This document shows positions 6,550 through 6,820 of a stretch of DNA of 6,820 nucleotides, one piece after another. Below the pieces are notes generated by a model. It saw nothing but the letters and a program-made list of their open reading frames with translations. It was not told the origin of the DNA and searched no databases. Origin of the DNA: an uncultured Peptococcaceae bacterium (GTDB lineage: Bacteria; Bacillota; Desulfitobacteriia; Desulfitobacteriales; Syntrophobotulaceae); assembly GCA_937892995.1 (NCBI GenBank), contig CALBJS010000143.1:1-6820 (forward strand), written 5' to 3'. Every line of letters begins with the position of its first letter. Positions within the stretch are counted from its first letter, which is position 1. A program made the translations under genes and the position numbers.

Positions 6550-6754
6550 TCTTTTTTTTATTCTTAAATCCACCTCGATCTCTTATTCTTTGCTGTGAAG
6601 ACCATTCTGCCTATGTCCAGATAAAGCAAATCAATCGCCATTAGCCAAAAAATTCCGACAGTACTAACTTTTTAGCTCTGCCGGCTTTCATGGGGATCTT
6701 TCCGGATTCCACCTACTCCTAACCGTCTTCAAAGGGTTTAATTCGAACCTAAAG

Positions 6755-6820
6755 GCTAGGATCTAACGATCGGTGTATCCCTTTTGGGTCCAAAGGATAC
6801 ACCGATCGTTAGATCCTAGC
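6755..6820. repeat. 26-bp perfect inverted repeat with 14-nt spacer at the window edge
   Basis: The left arm (6755-6780) starts GCTAGGATCTAACG and ends GTATCC. The right arm (6795-6820) is its exact reverse complement, ending CCTAGC at the last base of the window. The 14-nt spacer (6781-6794) itself contains TTTGG-GT-CCAAA, so the hairpin continues for 5 more pairs after a 2-nt bulge, giving about 31 pairs with a 2-nt loop. Neither strand shows a T-run directly after the stem inside the window, so a Rho-independent terminator cannot be confirmed. It may extend past the edge, since the first possible mismatch would be outside. Alternatives are a bidirectional terminator, the end of a small mobile element, or an assembly fold-back at a contig end. 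Confidence -1.

Larger units (their letters stand above)
6496..6754. other. Non-coding leader region upstream of gerAA
   Basis: No convincing gene is present in this stretch. On the minus strand a 25-codon frame (6564-6641, beginning MAIDLLYLDIGR) has only a poor ribosome site and no recognised relatives. A 16-codon frame (beginning MKAGRAKK) overlaps its upstream part. An A-run of eight lies just before the candidate promoter. I recognise no riboswitch or T-box core. Confidence -1.

Noticed and set aside
6564..6641. 25-codon minus-strand frame upstream of gerAA (begins MAIDLLYLDIGR)
   Set aside because: The ribosome site is poor, the length is within chance, and I recognise no relatives. 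It could be a gene remnant, but this cannot be supported from the sequence alone.
6670..6720. Possible structured leader (riboswitch or T-box) upstream of gerAA
   Set aside because: There are short CCGG repeats and purine-rich loops but no core motif of any riboswitch class I know, no T-box sequence and no terminator hairpin before gerAA.
6735..6754. tRNA-like GGTTCGAAT element on the minus strand
   Set aside because: The flanking bases do not form a T-arm in the right register, and no acceptor, D or anticodon arm is present.

Overview
The window looks like chromosomal DNA from a low-to-moderate GC, endospore-forming member of the Firmicutes. A Clostridia / Peptococcaceae-like host is my inference; no 16S or other taxonomic marker is present. 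The main evidence is a complete GerA-type nutrient germinant receptor operon, which occurs only in spore formers. All recognisable genes lie on the minus strand, so they are transcribed from right to left.

In transcription order, the right end (about 6496-6820) holds no convincing gene. It starts at the window edge with a 26-bp perfect inverted repeat around a 14-nt spacer, followed by the leader of the operon. Next come gerAA (4852-6495), gerAC (3642-4841), a 70-residue two-helix membrane protein (3405-3617), gerAB (2307-3383) and a membrane-anchored FMN-type glutamate-synthase-domain protein related to the YerD subfamily (858-2252). The gaps between these five genes are 10, 24, 21 and 54 nt and contain no terminator-like hairpin, so they probably form one operon. 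After a 212-nt non-coding gap with a candidate sigma-A promoter comes the first 215 codons of an mnmA homologue (1-645), which runs off the left edge.

Functionally, GerAA, GerAB and GerAC should form the inner-membrane nutrient-gated receptor complex of the dormant spore, with the 70-residue protein as a candidate modulatory 'D' subunit. The FMN protein is co-transcribed by position but has no established place in the receptor. It lacks the three cysteines that bind the [3Fe-4S] cluster in glutamate synthase, so it is unlikely to be a classical GOGAT.

The points most worth a second look are the FMN protein riding in a germination operon, the Tyr in place of the expected second active-site Cys in the MnmA homologue, the small D-like subunit between gerAC and gerAB, and the long inverted repeat at the right edge. 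I found no CRISPR array, tRNA, rRNA, transposase or defence system. Most of the window is a fairly standard germination locus.
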